This document shows positions 43,839 to 54,040 of a stretch of 64,000 nt of DNA, piece by piece; the stretch's first letter is position 1, and every line of letters begins with the position of its first letter. Source of the DNA: Rhizobium deserti. GTDB taxonomy: Bacteria; Pseudomonadota; Alphaproteobacteria; Rhizobiales; Rhizobiaceae. The notes beneath the pieces were generated by a model. The model was given only the letters and a program-made list of their open reading frames with translations, ran no database searches and was not told the DNA's origin. Where the stretch lies: the NCBI RefSeq assembly GCF_004358025.1, contig NZ_SMTL01000003.1, positions 558,001 through 622,000 of the forward strand. Reading direction: 5' to 3'. A program made the translations under genes and the position numbers.

Positions 43839-45734
43839 ATGAGCGATACCGGGCCCACATCTTCAAGCACTTCCGTGGTTAGTCCCGCCACAGGCGGCGG
43901 CTACCGGGTGCTCGCCCGCAAATATCGCCCCAAGGATTTTTCGGACCTGATGGTCGGCCAGGAGCCGATGGTCCGCACGCTGACCAATGCCTTCGAGACC
44001 GGCCGTATTGCGCAGGCCTATATGCTGACCGGCGTACGCGGGGTCGGCAAGACGACGACGGCGCGCATCCTGGCCCGCGCCCTGAACTACAAGACAGCCG
44101 AAATCGACAAGCCGACGATCGACCTGCGCATTCCCGGCGAACACTGCCAGCCGATCATGGAAGGCCGGCATGTCGACGTGATCGAGATGGATGCCGCCTC
44201 CCATACGGGCATTGACGATATCCGCGAGATCATCGAGCAGGTCCGCTACCGGCCGGTCTCGGCGCGCTACAAAGTCTATATCATCGACGAAGTGCACATG
44301 CTCTCGACCCAGGCTTTCAACGGCCTGTTGAAAACGCTCGAAGAGCCGCCGGAGCACGTCAAGTTCATTTTCGCGACGACCGAAATCCGCAAGGTGCCGA
44401 TCACCGTGCTGTCGCGCTGCCAGCGCTTCGACCTGCGCCGCATCAGCGCCGCCGATCTCGTCGGGCTGTTCACGACCATCCTGGAAAAGGAAGGCATTCC
44501 GGCAGAGCAGGAAGCGCTAGCGATGATTGCGCGTGCCGCCGAAGGTTCCGCCCGCGACGGGCTTTCGCTGCTTGATCAGGCGATTGCCCATGGCGGCGGC
44601 AGCGTGGTCGCCGAAACGGTCCGCAGCATGCTGGGGCTGGCCGATCGGGCCCGCATCGTCGATCTGTTCGAGCATGTTGTACGGGGTGACGTGACATCCG
44701 TGCTCTCGGAATTCACCGTACAGTACGAAGCCGGCGCCAATCCTGTCGTGGTTCTGACGGATCTTGCCGATTTCACCCATCTCGTGACCCGTTTCAAATA
44801 CATCCCGGAGGCGGCAAACGATCCTTCAGTAAGCGAAGTCGAAAGGCTGCGCGGCCGCGAATTCGCCGACAGCGTCGCAGTCAGCACCCTGTCGCGCCTT
44901 TGGCAGATGTTGCTCAAGGGCATTCCAGAAGCGGAAAATTCGTCGCGACCGGCCGGCGCTGCGGAAATGGTGTTGATCCGCCTCACCCATGCTGCCCATC
45001 TTCCTTCGCCCGAGGATGCTGCCCGCCGACTGGCGGAGTTCGGCGGTGGCAATGGTGAGGGCCAGCGGCCACCCATGCCTACTTCCGGCGGCAATGGCGC
45101 AGGACGATCGTCTTCCGCTTCCCAGCCGCCGCTGAACGCACGCGGGTCGGACATGGCCGGCGCCCGCATGCAGACTGGCGGGCCGACCGGCGGACCGACT
45201 GCCATGCTGCAGGCCGTGCCGGGCGGCGCTCCACGGCAAATTCCGCTTGGCCGTACGGAAGAACAGCCGGCGCCAGCCGTGCCGGTGCGCTCCCTGCAGG
45301 ACATTGTCGACCTTTGCGGCAAGAACCGTGACCCGAAGCTGAAGGCGCTGGTTCGCAATTTCGTGCGCCTCGTCAAGCTGGAGCCCGGCCGGCTGGAAAT
45401 GCGGATGACCGACGGCGGTCCCGGCACCCTGCCCGGCGAACTGGGCGTCAAGCTCAAGGAATGGACGGGCATCCACTGGATCGTCACTCTCAGCAAGGAA
45501 GAGGGCGAGGCGACGCTGGTCGAGGTGGATAATCATGCCCGCGAAGTGCGGTTGACCGACGCGCGCGCCGATCCCGACGTGGCGGCGATCCTTGCTCAGT
45601 TTCCTGGCGCACGGATCACCGACGTGCGCATCCGCGCCGCGGAAGAAGACAACGAGGCCGAAGACGTCGCACCGCCGGCAATTGCGGAATCCGAAGAGGG
45701 CGACATCCTGCCCGGCGACGACATCGAATTTTGA
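43839..45734 (+). CDS. dnaX: DnaX, DNA polymerase III gamma/tau subunit
   Basis: The 631-residue clamp-loader ATPase has Walker A GVRGVGKTTTARILARAL, Walker B VYIIDEVHML and the sensor-1 FATTEIRKVPITVLSRCQRF with the SRC motif. The zinc module is reduced to one Cys (GEHCQPI), as I recall for alphaproteobacterial DnaX. A Gly/Pro-rich linker (about 400-485) leads to the C-terminal polymerase-binding part. ATG 43839 is the first start. ybaB follows 17 bases after the stop. Confidence 0.95.
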   Translation: MSDTGPTSSSTSVVSPATGGGYRVLARKYRPKDFSDLMVGQEPMVRTLTNAFETGRIAQAYMLTGVRGVGKTTTARILARALNYKTAEIDKPTIDLRIPGEHCQPIMEGRHVDVIEMDAASHTGIDDIREIIEQVRYRPVSARYKVYIIDEVHMLSTQAFNGLLKTLEEPPEHVKFIFATTEIRKVPITVLSRCQRFDLRRISAADLVGLFTTILEKEGIPAEQEALAMIARAAEGSARDGLSLLDQAIAHGGGSVVAETVRSMLGLADRARIVDLFEHVVRGDVTSVLSEFTVQYEAGANPVVVLTDLADFTHLVTRFKYIPEAANDPSVSEVERLRGREFADSVAVSTLSRLWQMLLKGIPEAENSSRPAGAAEMVLIRLTHAAHLPSPEDAARRLAEFGGGNGEGQRPPMPTSGGNGAGRSSSASQPPLNARGSDMAGARMQTGGPTGGPTAMLQAVPGGAPRQIPLGRTEEQPAPAVPVRSLQDIVDLCGKNRDPKLKALVRNFVRLVKLEPGRLEMRMTDGGPGTLPGELGVKLKEWTGIHWIVTLSKEEGEATLVEVDNHAREVRLTDARADPDVAAILAQFPGARITDVRIRAAEEDNEAEDVAPPAIAESEEGDILPGDDIEF

Positions 45735-45751
45735 AGAAGAGGACAGGCTAG

Positions 45752-46075
45752 ATGCGCGACATCATGGGCATGATGGGCAAGGTCAAGGAAATGCAGGCCA
45801 AGATGGAGAAGATGCAGGCGGATATCGCCGCACTCGAAGTCGAGGGCACGTCCGGCGGCGGTCTCGTCACCGTCAAGATGACCGGCAAGGGCGATATGGT
45901 CGGCCTGAAAATCGACCCATCGCTTTTCAAGGAAGACGATGTGGAGATTCTCGAGGATCTGATTGTCGCCGCCCACAAGACGGCCAAGGAGCGCGCCGAG
46001 GCGATCGCTGCCGAAAAGACGAAGGAATTGACGGCCGGACTGCCGATTCCGCCCGGCATGAAACTTCCCTTCTGA
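45752..46075 (+). CDS. ybaB: YbaB/EbfC nucleoid-associated protein
   Basis: The 107-residue protein begins [20 protein letters not shown], forming the family's N-terminal helix, then [20 protein letters not shown] and ends IPPGMKLPF. It is a dimeric DNA-binding protein almost always encoded between dnaX and recR. Here recR does not follow; a histidine kinase gene starts 97 bases downstream, so the usual order is broken. Confidence 0.94.
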   Translation: MRDIMGMMGKVKEMQAKMEKMQADIAALEVEGTSGGGLVTVKMTGKGDMVGLKIDPSLFKEDDVEILEDLIVAAHKTAKERAEAIAAEKTKELTAGLPIPPGMKLPF

Positions 46076-46172
46076 TCACTCTTGGCGGAATTGGGGCCCA
46101 GCCTATCTCCTGGAGGGGCTGGAGACTGCGAACCTTCATCTCGTCGTCCAACACCTATGGTTCGGAGTACTC

Positions 46173-48653
46173 ATGGACCAAGAACGCCTCGCAAGGGCGC
46201 TCCGCAATACGGATGATGTCGGCGTCTGGGAACTCGATCTCGACGCAGACAGGATCAGCATATTCGGCTCGCTGCGCGGCCGGTATGGGCATGAGGGGGA
46301 GAGCGGATTCTGGTCGGATGCCACGGACACGGTGCTCTCTCGCATCGTTCCGGAAGACCGCCATATCTTTTGCGAGGCCATAGCCAAGGCTATCGAAGAC
46401 GGGGAACGTTTCTCCATCTTCTACAGGGTGCGGCGGCCGGATGGGGCCATCATCTATTCCAACACGCATGGCCGATGCCTGTTCGACAAGGACGGCCGTC
46501 CGGTTACCGTTTCCGGCGTCACCATAGACGTCACGGCACGCAAGCTTGCCGAAGATGCGCTGGTCGCCGGTGAAGCACGCTATCGCGCAATGACCAACGC
46601 GATCGAGCAGATGATCTGGTCCACCACGGCGGACGGAATCTATGACTTCTACAATGACCGCTGGTACGAATTCACCGGCACGCCCAAGTCCAGCCTGACC
46701 GGCAAGAGCTGGCAGAATCTGCTTCACCCCGAGGATCGTGCAGCCGCCCAGGCGGAATGGCAGAAGTCCCTTGTTACAGGAAAGCCTTACAAGGCTGAAT
46801 ACCGACTGCGACACCATAGCGGCGAATATCGCTGGGTCGTCGCCCGGGCGCAGCCCATGTGCGACGAGAGCGGCGTCATCACGCGCTGGTACGGCACGAG
46901 CACGGACCTCCACGAACGCAAGCTCGCCGAGCAAAGGCAGCAGTTCCTGCTGGAGTTGAACGACCGGCTGCGCTCGTCTGCCCACGCCACCGATGCCACC
47001 TCGATCGCGGCGCAGATGCTCGGCATGCAGGTGGATGTTCCCAGAGCCGGTTATGGCGAGATTGACGCCAACGAAGAGGTCGTCCGCGTCGAGCGGGACT
47101 GGACGCGCGGCGAGACGACCCTGTCGCTGGCCGGAGAGGCCCGGATCCTCGATGGTTTCGGACCAGCCGTCGTCGCCGAACTCAAGGCCGGGCGCACGCT
47201 TGTGGTCGACGATTGCTACCGGGACGCACGTGCCGGCGCCGCCTATGCGGAAACCTGGGACAGCATCGGCTGCCGCTCGTTGATCGTCGTGCCGCTGATG
47301 CGCGACAACAAGTTCACCGCCATTCTCTACCTTCATGACACGAAGCCGCGCCAATGGGGGCCAGAAGACATTGCGCTTGCCGAGGACGTGGCACAGCGGA
47401 CATTTGCTTACGTGGAGCGCCTTCGGGCCGAAAACGAGATCAGGCTGCTCAATGCGACCCTGGAGCAGCGGGTCAGGGACGAGATTGCCGAGCGGGCAAA
47501 GACCGAAGAACAACTTCGCCAGGCCCAGAAAATGGAAGCAGTCGGCCAACTTACCGGCGGCATTGCGCATGATTTCAATAACATGCTTGCGGTGATCATT
47601 GGCGGCCTCAACCTCATCCAGCGTCGTTTGAGCCGGGGCGACACGAATGTCGAACGGCTGATCGCCAATGCCATGGAAGGAGCGGAACGGGCAGCGGCAC
47701 TGACCAAACGGCTGTTGGCATTCTCTCGACAGCAGCCACTCGATCCTAAAACTATCGACGCCAACCGCCTGATCGAGGCAATGACGGAGCTGCTGTCGCG
47801 GACGATCGGCGAAAACATCACAGTAAAAACCCTGCTGTCACCGGACCTGTGGGCGGTTCAGGCGGACCCGGCCCAGCTTGAGAACGCGATCCTCAACCTG
47901 TCAGTCAATGCGCGCGACGCCATGCCCTCGGGAGGCAAACTGACCATCGAGACCGCCAATATTACCGTTGATGCCGCGGACGGCGCCGAGCAGGGGATCC
48001 CGCCATGCGATTATGTCCGTCTCGCCGTGACCGATAGCGGGGAAGGCATGTCAAAAGAGACTATCGCCAGAGCCTTTGACCCCTTCTTCACCACCAAGCC
48101 CGTCGGCAAAGGCACGGGTCTGGGCCTTAGCCAAGTCTACGGTTTCGTGCGGCAATCCGGGGGACATGTCCGGCTGCAGTCGCAACTGGGGGTCGGCACA
48201 TCATCGTATATCTACCTCCCTCGGGCGGCGGGCCAATCCGACGACGAGCCGGCCGATGAGCCCCAGCCGTCACAGCCGGGGCAATCCGCCGAGACCATAT
48301 TGGTGGTTGAGGACGACGAGCGGGTGCGGCGCCTGTCTGTCGAGGCTCTGCGGGATCTGGGCTACAGCGTCATTGAAGCAGGTGATGGCCGAGACGCCGT
48401 GAAGCTGCTGCAGTCGCGTCAGGACATTTCGCTGCTTTTCACCGATGTGGTCATGCCCAACATGACCGGGCGCGAACTGGCTGCGATCGCCAGGCAAATG
48501 CGACCGAACCTGAAGATCCTCTATACCAGCGGCTATACCCGCGATGCCACCATGCAAGACGGCATCCTTCAAGATGGCATCCAGCTGCTGGCGAAACCCT
48601 TCACCATGCAGGAACTGGCCGCAAGACTGCGGAATGTTCTGGACGCTTCCTAA
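46173..48653 (+). CDS. Hybrid sensor histidine kinase (PAS-PAS-GAF-HisKA-HATPase-REC)
   Basis: The 826-residue soluble protein has no membrane segment. It has two PAS domains (about 10-125 and 135-255, each ending in a PAC-like DVTARK or DLHERK), a GAF domain (about 260-415) and a coiled coil. The HisKA box has H466 in [11 protein letters not shown]. The ATPase has N-box [11 protein letters not shown] and G-box [15 protein letters not shown]-terminal receiver has phospho-acceptor D758 in LFTDVVMPN. No response regulator is encoded beside it. The signal is unknown. Confidence 0.92.
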   Translation: MDQERLARALRNTDDVGVWELDLDADRISIFGSLRGRYGHEGESGFWSDATDTVLSRIVPEDRHIFCEAIAKAIEDGERFSIFYRVRRPDGAIIYSNTHGRCLFDKDGRPVTVSGVTIDVTARKLAEDALVAGEARYRAMTNAIEQMIWSTTADGIYDFYNDRWYEFTGTPKSSLTGKSWQNLLHPEDRAAAQAEWQKSLVTGKPYKAEYRLRHHSGEYRWVVARAQPMCDESGVITRWYGTSTDLHERKLAEQRQQFLLELNDRLRSSAHATDATSIAAQMLGMQVDVPRAGYGEIDANEEVVRVERDWTRGETTLSLAGEARILDGFGPAVVAELKAGRTLVVDDCYRDARAGAAYAETWDSIGCRSLIVVPLMRDNKFTAILYLHDTKPRQWGPEDIALAEDVAQRTFAYVERLRAENEIRLLNATLEQRVRDEIAERAKTEEQLRQAQKMEAVGQLTGGIAHDFNNMLAVIIGGLNLIQRRLSRGDTNVERLIANAMEGAERAAALTKRLLAFSRQQPLDPKTIDANRLIEAMTELLSRTIGENITVKTLLSPDLWAVQADPAQLENAILNLSVNARDAMPSGGKLTIETANITVDAADGAEQGIPPCDYVRLAVTDSGEGMSKETIARAFDPFFTTKPVGKGTGLGLSQVYGFVRQSGGHVRLQSQLGVGTSSYIYLPRAAGQSDDEPADEPQPSQPGQSAETILVVEDDERVRRLSVEALRDLGYSVIEAGDGRDAVKLLQSRQDISLLFTDVVMPNMTGRELAAIARQMRPNLKILYTSGYTRDATMQDGILQDGIQLLAKPFTMQELAARLRNVLDAS

Positions 48654-48760
48654 GCGCCTGTTGGCACAGGCGCCATACTTTGACGGCAGCATGATGCGGC
48701 AAGCCCTTGCTGTCCTCATCCCCTGCTACCGCTGGGACGTTGTGCAATACCGCGGCTAGG

Positions 48761-48844
48761 TCAGAAGCTTGCCATCACCAAGCCCATGGCAGCTAGGCTG
48801 AAGGAGAGGATCAGGAAACCGACGACTGGAACGTGTGCACTCAT
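48761..48844 (-). CDS. 27-residue single-span membrane protein
   Basis: A 28-codon frame runs from ATG 48844 to TGA 48761. GCGGAGG lies six bases upstream and a GGAAC-N17-GTT promoter 28-52 bases upstream. The product starts MSAHVPVV and is otherwise almost wholly hydrophobic (GFLILSFSLAAMGLVMASF), so it is one membrane helix with a very short polar start. Promoter, ribosome site and composition together support a real gene. Function unknown. It lies 117 bases downstream of the ABC exporter gene but has its own promoter. Confidence 0.7.
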   Translation of the reverse strand: MSAHVPVVGFLILSFSLAAMGLVMASF

Positions 48845-48871
48845 GTTTTGCCTCCGCAAGCTTTCCTTGCT

Positions 48872-48896
48872 AACCAGAGGGGCAGCGCGGAGTTCC
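48872..48896 (-). promoter_or_regulatory. EcfG-type promoter for the 27-residue membrane protein
   Basis: Minus-strand GGAAC (48896-48892) and GTT (48874-48872) are 17 bases apart, 28 bases before ATG 48844. Confidence 0.72.
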
Positions 48897-48961
48897 GAAA
48901 GCAGGCGGTATTTCCAACGAGTTTTCGATCGGAAATGGCGAAGACAAAAGACGAACTGCTG

Positions 48962-50764
48962 CTATTCTGCAGCCAGACCTTCTGCCTGCAGGCGCCACAT
49001 GCGGTCGAAGAGATTTCCCTTCTTGCGCAGTTCCGCGGGCTTGCCATCTTCGACAATCTGGCCCTGCTCGACGACAATGACCCGGTCAAAGTTCGAGAGC
49101 GTCGACAAGCGGTGGGCGACCGCGATGACCGTGCGATCATGCATGAGCTCCACGATCGATCGCTGGATCTCCATCTCAGATTCCGTGTCGAGTGCCGAGG
49201 TCGCTTCGTCAAGGACAATGATCGGCGCGTCCTTGAGGAAGGCGCGGGCGATGCCGATCCGCTGCCTTTGTCCGCCAGACAACTTGGTGCCACGCTCACC
49301 GACAATTGTGTCATATCCTTCCGACAGTCCGTGGATGAACTTTTCGCAATGGGCTGCCTTGGCCGCCCTAAAGATTTCATCATCGGTCGCATCGGCCCGG
49401 GCAAACCGGATATTTTCCATGACCGTGCGGTGAAGCAGGGTTATCTCCTGCGGGACCACGGCCAGCGACTGGCGGAGACTATCCTGGGTGACTTCGTGTA
49501 TGTTTTGCCCGTCGATCCAGATGCTGCCGGAATCGATGTCGTAGAGGCGCTGGAGAAGATGGACCAGCGTCGACTTGCCCGCTCCCGATGGGCCTACGAT
49601 CCCCACCTTTTGTCCGGCCGGGATCTTGATATTGATGTCATGCAGGGCTTCGCCGGCCTTGCCATAGGAAAATACCACATTGCGGAACTCAACCGATCCG
49701 CCGCGGCGGGAAAGCACCGGCGCGTCATCGACGTCACGCACGGTCTGGCGCTGGCCGATCACCTTCAGCGTATCTTCGATGAAGCCGAAATGCTGTACGA
49801 GTTCGACGAGCGACAAGGCCATGTCGCGCGAGCCGTGCAGGATACGGAAGGTCAAGGCGCTGACGACCACCACTTCCCCCGGGGTGATGCTGGCCCTGCT
49901 CCACAGCAGCACAGCCCAGGTCAGCATGCCGCCTGCCAGCACCCATAGAGCAATATCGTGCATGAAGCGGGCGCGCTCGGTATACATCCAGCTGGCGCGC
50001 TGGGCATCGGCTTCGGCCGTGAACAGGTTGGAAAGGCGCTTCCTTTCGCGGGCATGGGCCGAGAATGCCTTGACCGACCACATATTGGAGATCACGTCCA
50101 CGAGGTCGCCGGATGCTTGGTTTGCTTCTGCCGCAAAGGTCCGGTGCAGATGGCGGCCGCGCTCGCCGAACATGATCAGGCCGGTCATCAACAGGACAAC
50201 AGCGACGGCAAGCGCACCCGTCATGCCCCAGTCGACGGTGGAAAAAACGATCAGGGCGCCGATGAAATCGATACAGGGCGGCGAAATGCGCCAAACAAGC
50301 GTGTTGACGAAAGCACCGAATGCGCCTGCCGTCGAGGTCAGCCTCTGGCCGAGCGAACCGGCAAGGTTCTCAGCAAAATAGCGGATCGGCTGGCCAGCCA
50401 GATAGTCGAACAGATCAAGACGCATCTTGACGCCGACGCCGACAGTGGCGCGGCATCCAAGCCAGCCGCTGCACCGCCAAAGCAGGCTTTCGGCCGCAAT
50501 AAGGCCGATGAAGCCGGACAGGGCAATGAAGGCCGGCGTCGTATCGTGCTGCGAAGCCATGGCGTCTACCAAGAGCTTCATCATGTACTGCACTGCCACA
50601 GCGCAGGCGGCCGCAGTCGTCGCCATCACCATCAAGGTGGCGAACTGGCCGGGCCGCGTCTTGACGTAGTGCCAGATGAAGGCTTTAGGACCGGTCAGAT
50701 AGTCCGGCCTGTCGACGTGATGGGGCTGAGCTTCGTTCGAGTGAGCGCCGGTCAAGCTAAGCAT
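48962..50764 (-). CDS. ABC exporter, fused permease and ATPase
   Basis: The 600-residue half-exporter has six membrane helices (about residues 35-330) and an ATPase domain with Walker [19 protein letters not shown], signature LSGGQRQRIGIARAFL and Walker B PIIVLDEATSALD. It would act as a homodimer like MsbA. It is the last gene of the glycan operon; its ATG 50764 overlaps the preceding GH1-like gene by eight bases. A glycolipid or lipid-linked glycan is the likely cargo by context. The frame upstream to 50902 is read-through. Confidence 0.9.
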   Translation of the reverse strand: MLSLTGAHSNEAQPHHVDRPDYLTGPKAFIWHYVKTRPGQFATLMVMATTAAACAVAVQYMMKLLVDAMASQHDTTPAFIALSGFIGLIAAESLLWRCSGWLGCRATVGVGVKMRLDLFDYLAGQPIRYFAENLAGSLGQRLTSTAGAFGAFVNTLVWRISPPCIDFIGALIVFSTVDWGMTGALAVAVVLLMTGLIMFGERGRHLHRTFAAEANQASGDLVDVISNMWSVKAFSAHARERKRLSNLFTAEADAQRASWMYTERARFMHDIALWVLAGGMLTWAVLLWSRASITPGEVVVVSALTFRILHGSRDMALSLVELVQHFGFIEDTLKVIGQRQTVRDVDDAPVLSRRGGSVEFRNVVFSYGKAGEALHDINIKIPAGQKVGIVGPSGAGKSTLVHLLQRLYDIDSGSIWIDGQNIHEVTQDSLRQSLAVVPQEITLLHRTVMENIRFARADATDDEIFRAAKAAHCEKFIHGLSEGYDTIVGERGTKLSGGQRQRIGIARAFLKDAPIIVLDEATSALDTESEMEIQRSIVELMHDRTVIAVAHRLSTLSNFDRVIVVEQGQIVEDGKPAELRKKGNLFDRMWRLQAEGLAAE

Positions 50765-51899
50765 CGGCAAAGCTCCCAGCCTTGCGCGCAAGGTCCGACA
50801 AATGGCCATAGCGGCGCATTTCATCGAGCAGACGGTGATGAACCTGGCGCTCTCCGCCTGGACCCGGTGTCCCGAGCAGGCCCACTTCGCAGGTGCGGTC
50901 ATTCTCCCAACCGGGATAATCCAGTACGGGATAAAGGCAGATCCCCTTGATCGGCACGCCGCGCCTCAAGGCATCCTCCACTTCGGAGCAGACATAATGC
51001 ATCCAAGCCGGAGCAGCCGAACCTTCCGCACCGGTTTCGCTGATAACGAGCGGGCGCCGATAACGTTCATAAGCTTCCACCAGCATGTCTGAGAGGGGCC
51101 GATAGGAATGATGCCCCAGCGGGATGGTGGAGCCGCCGAGATACCATTGATTGTCCGGATAGAAGTTCAGGCCTATGAAATCGATATTGTCGATCCGTCC
51201 GCCGAGTTCCGGCTCCAGGCAACCGGTCAGCAGATCCGTCGCCTCGAACTGCGACAGGCGGTAATTCTCCGCTTCGGTCTGCCAGGCCTGGTCGCCGCTG
51301 CCGCCCGAAACATTGATCAATGGCTCTGCTGTGATGAAGCGTGCCTGCGGATCGACCTTGCGGATCTCATCTGTCGCCGCAATCGCTGCCCTGACCAGTT
51401 GCCGCTTTAGTTCGGCTCCACGACCGGTCGCGCAAGGGTTGATCTTTTCGGAATCGCCGCCGGCCCAGGCCCAGAAGGACATTTCATTGACCGGGCAATA
51501 GAGCCCGCTGCGCCCTGTTTCGCTGCGGATCAGTTCCGCTGCTGCCGCGGCGAAGCGGGAAAAGCTGCTGACGAATTCCGGCGACCAGATATCGAGATGA
51601 TCCGGCCAGCCATAATGACACAGGTCCCAAATCACTTCGGTCTGGCATTCCGCTGCGCCGCGCAGCATAGGCAGGAAGCTCGACCAGTCGTATTGCCCCG
51701 GTGAAACTTCGATGAGGTGCCAGCGCAACCCGTCCCGGACCGTGGAGATTCCGCAGTTCTGCAGCTGCCGGTAATCGGAGCCTGCCAGGACGTCATGGGT
51801 CGTGGTTCTCAAGAGGTCCAGGCGGACCCCGTCGGCACGCCGATGGCTCGAGCATTCAAAACCGCCGAGGAAGAAACTGCGCAGCATGTCGTTGCTCAT
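50757..51899 (-). CDS. GH1-like (clan GH-A) glycoside hydrolase-family protein
   Basis: The 380-residue protein has a TIM-barrel glycosidase pattern: acid/base candidate E139 in YCPVNEMSFWAW and nucleophile candidate E288 in PLVISETGAEG. Other barrel blocks are DGLRWHLIEVSPGQYDW and VIWDLCHYGWPDHLDIWSP. There is no signal peptide, so it acts in the cytoplasm. It is encoded between a mutase/fusion pair and an exporter, so it may trim or transglycosylate a glycan precursor rather than degrade food sugars. It overlaps both neighbours. Confidence 0.82.
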   Translation of the reverse strand: MSNDMLRSFFLGGFECSSHRRADGVRLDLLRTTTHDVLAGSDYRQLQNCGISTVRDGLRWHLIEVSPGQYDWSSFLPMLRGAAECQTEVIWDLCHYGWPDHLDIWSPEFVSSFSRFAAAAAELIRSETGRSGLYCPVNEMSFWAWAGGDSEKINPCATGRGAELKRQLVRAAIAATDEIRKVDPQARFITAEPLINVSGGSGDQAWQTEAENYRLSQFEATDLLTGCLEPELGGRIDNIDFIGLNFYPDNQWYLGGSTIPLGHHSYRPLSDMLVEAYERYRRPLVISETGAEGSAAPAWMHYVCSEVEDALRRGVPIKGICLYPVLDYPGWENDRTCEVGLLGTPGPGGERQVHHRLLDEMRRYGHLSDLARKAGSFADA

Positions 51900-54040
51900 G
51901 CCAGGGCTCCGTCGAGTTCTTCCGCAGAAGCGGTCGACGCTGCAATCGTATAGCCTGAAGCCTTCGGCGTGAAGCGGGATAGTGCGTCAAAAAGCGATGG
52001 CATGATGGCCCCCCGTATGCTTTCCAAGGCGACGACGCCGGATTGGCTGCCGGAAGAATAGGATTTTGCTGCTGGACTGCTTGAAAGCCCGTCCATCAGA
52101 AGAAGCTTCGCCAACTCGGCGGCGGAGCTAGGTGGCTGACTGGCCAGGTGCCAGAGCCCCCATTCCTGATCGACCAGAAGATCCAGGGCTGCATGCGCGA
52201 GATCGGGCGCATAGGTCGCAGAAACGAGATCGGGCACGGTTTTGGCGCCCTTGTGGCTGGTCATCCAGCCCCGCTCCTGCTCTCCATCGGTGAACACCGG
52301 CGTCGTGCGCACAAGAAGGGCTCGCTCGTTGGCCTGGAAAATGGCTTGCTCCACGTCCCGGCGCCCCAAAGCCTCTTGCGTTTCAAGGTTAGGCGCTTCT
52401 GCCTCCGTCCAGGCATGCGCCCCGTTGATCGTGAACATCTGCACGGAAGAGATGGACATGAACTGAACCTTGGCACTGGCACAGGCGGCAGCCAGGGCTG
52501 TTTCCAATGCGCCTGTGACCGTACCGGTCGCGCCGGTGCCATTGACGATAACAGCCCATGGCCGCTCGGCCTCAAGGCGCGCTTTGAAGGCCAGCAGCTC
52601 CAGCGGCTCTTCCATCCGCAACGGCAAGCCAACCGGTCGCAAGCCGCGATGCCACGCGATCGTCGTCAGGCAATGAGCGAAAGAGCCGTCTGCCGAAAGG
52701 ATAAACAAGGAACGCATCTGGTCGTAAGGCAGGGCGATCGACGGCTGGACGTAGAAACGCTGCTCCCGACGCCACCAGCCCGGCGCCTTGAGAACCGGAT
52801 GATCGAAATTGCCGGTCTCGGCTATCTCTTTTGTTGCGCGGCCGATAGCGGTCCGCCGCGGCTGCGGCGAGCGTATGTCGTAGGCGCCCGGCTCGTAGTG
52901 CTGGTTGTTGAGCAGAAGAAGGCTGTTCCAGTCCTTCAACCCTAAAAGCGCCCAGACGGTGACGGCGCGGATATCGGCGCCCTCGGCCCGAAGCGCCTGC
53001 GCCGCATTCCAGACCTCGTGCAGCCACCGCAGTTGCTCGTCCCGGGTCGAGCCATGATGGCATTCGGTGGCGGCAAGCGGGCGCTTGTAACGGAGCCAGG
53101 CTTCCCTCAGCCGCGCCTGCGGCCCCGTTGCATCCGGCTCCATCGGCACCCGAACCGCTTCCAGGTCCGCGTAACGGTGACGGCCATTGCCGCCAAGGCC
53201 GATGCCCGGCGGTATGGCGCCACGCCGGTTCTCCAGGAAGCGGTCGCTCGTGAGATAATGGTTGATCCCGATCACGTCCGGCATGCAGGGATTGTCGACG
53301 AAAGCCTCAAGCTCGGCCTCGTCTATGCCATGACGGCAGAGGATTTCAAACCAGGGGTGATGCCGGTCGACCAGGCCATGCAGCAGGTCGAAGGTCAGCC
53401 AGCGACGCTGGTTCTCGTGTTCGGCCTGATAAGCCAGGGCCGGGGAGCTGAAGATCTTGCCGAGATCCTCCGTCTGGATCAACCTCGCGCCCGGCGTCAC
53501 CTCTCGTATGGCACCCATGGCATCCGCGATGGCGCGGCACTGGTTGACCATCATTCTGGCAAAGGCATTCATGCTTTTGCGATGGGGATACCAGTGACCA
53601 TAAAGACCGGAAAAGCGGGCCGTCGTCAGGGGTTCGTTGATGGGCGTGAAGTCGGTGACATGCGGACAGCGCCGCGCCACTTTTTGGGCATAGGCGGCGA
53701 ACAGGGCCGGGAATTCCCGGTCCATAAGGCCCGTGAACGAAGGACCACTGCCGTGGTGCAGCAGGCCGAGGATCGGCCTGATCCCTAGATCGCTCATTCG
53801 CGCCAGGCGGCGATCATGCCAAGAGAAATCTACCTTCGAAGGCGAAGGGCAGACCTTCTCCCACAGCACCGGATAGCGCAGCGTGCGGATGCCCAGGGCG
53901 GCGATCCGATCCAGATCCTCCTCGCGATCCAGATGGCCGGTTTCAGCCACCTGGTCCCGCCAATCTTTCCTGATCCGGACAACTGAACATTCAACGCCGC
54001 CCCAGAGCTCCAGCTTGTCGGGCTGAGCCCTTGCGGTCAT
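51896..54040 (-). CDS. Fusion of a GH1-like domain and an RmlD-like reductase domain
   Basis: The 714-residue protein joins two modules. Residues about 10-400 are a GH1-like barrel with acid/base candidate in DFTPINEPLTTARF and a Glu in LAATECHHGSTRDE at the nucleophile position. Residues about 430-690 resemble RmlD (dTDP-4-dehydrorhamnose reductase): VIVNGTGATGTVTGALETAL, MSISSVQMFTINGAHAWTEA, LLVRTTPVFTD. The Gly-rich dinucleotide start is degenerate (ILSADGSFAH). The YxxxK pair looks replaced by L and D (ALGRRDVEQAI), so the reductase module may be only a binding domain. It overlaps glf by four bases. Confidence 0.8.
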   Translation of the reverse strand: MTARAQPDKLELWGGVECSVVRIRKDWRDQVAETGHLDREEDLDRIAALGIRTLRYPVLWEKVCPSPSKVDFSWHDRRLARMSDLGIRPILGLLHHGSGPSFTGLMDREFPALFAAYAQKVARRCPHVTDFTPINEPLTTARFSGLYGHWYPHRKSMNAFARMMVNQCRAIADAMGAIREVTPGARLIQTEDLGKIFSSPALAYQAEHENQRRWLTFDLLHGLVDRHHPWFEILCRHGIDEAELEAFVDNPCMPDVIGINHYLTSDRFLENRRGAIPPGIGLGGNGRHRYADLEAVRVPMEPDATGPQARLREAWLRYKRPLAATECHHGSTRDEQLRWLHEVWNAAQALRAEGADIRAVTVWALLGLKDWNSLLLLNNQHYEPGAYDIRSPQPRRTAIGRATKEIAETGNFDHPVLKAPGWWRREQRFYVQPSIALPYDQMRSLFILSADGSFAHCLTTIAWHRGLRPVGLPLRMEEPLELLAFKARLEAERPWAVIVNGTGATGTVTGALETALAAACASAKVQFMSISSVQMFTINGAHAWTEAEAPNLETQEALGRRDVEQAIFQANERALLVRTTPVFTDGEQERGWMTSHKGAKTVPDLVSATYAPDLAHAALDLLVDQEWGLWHLASQPPSSAAELAKLLLMDGLSSSPAAKSYSSGSQSGVVALESIRGAIMPSLFDALSRFTPKASGYTIAASTASAEELDGALA

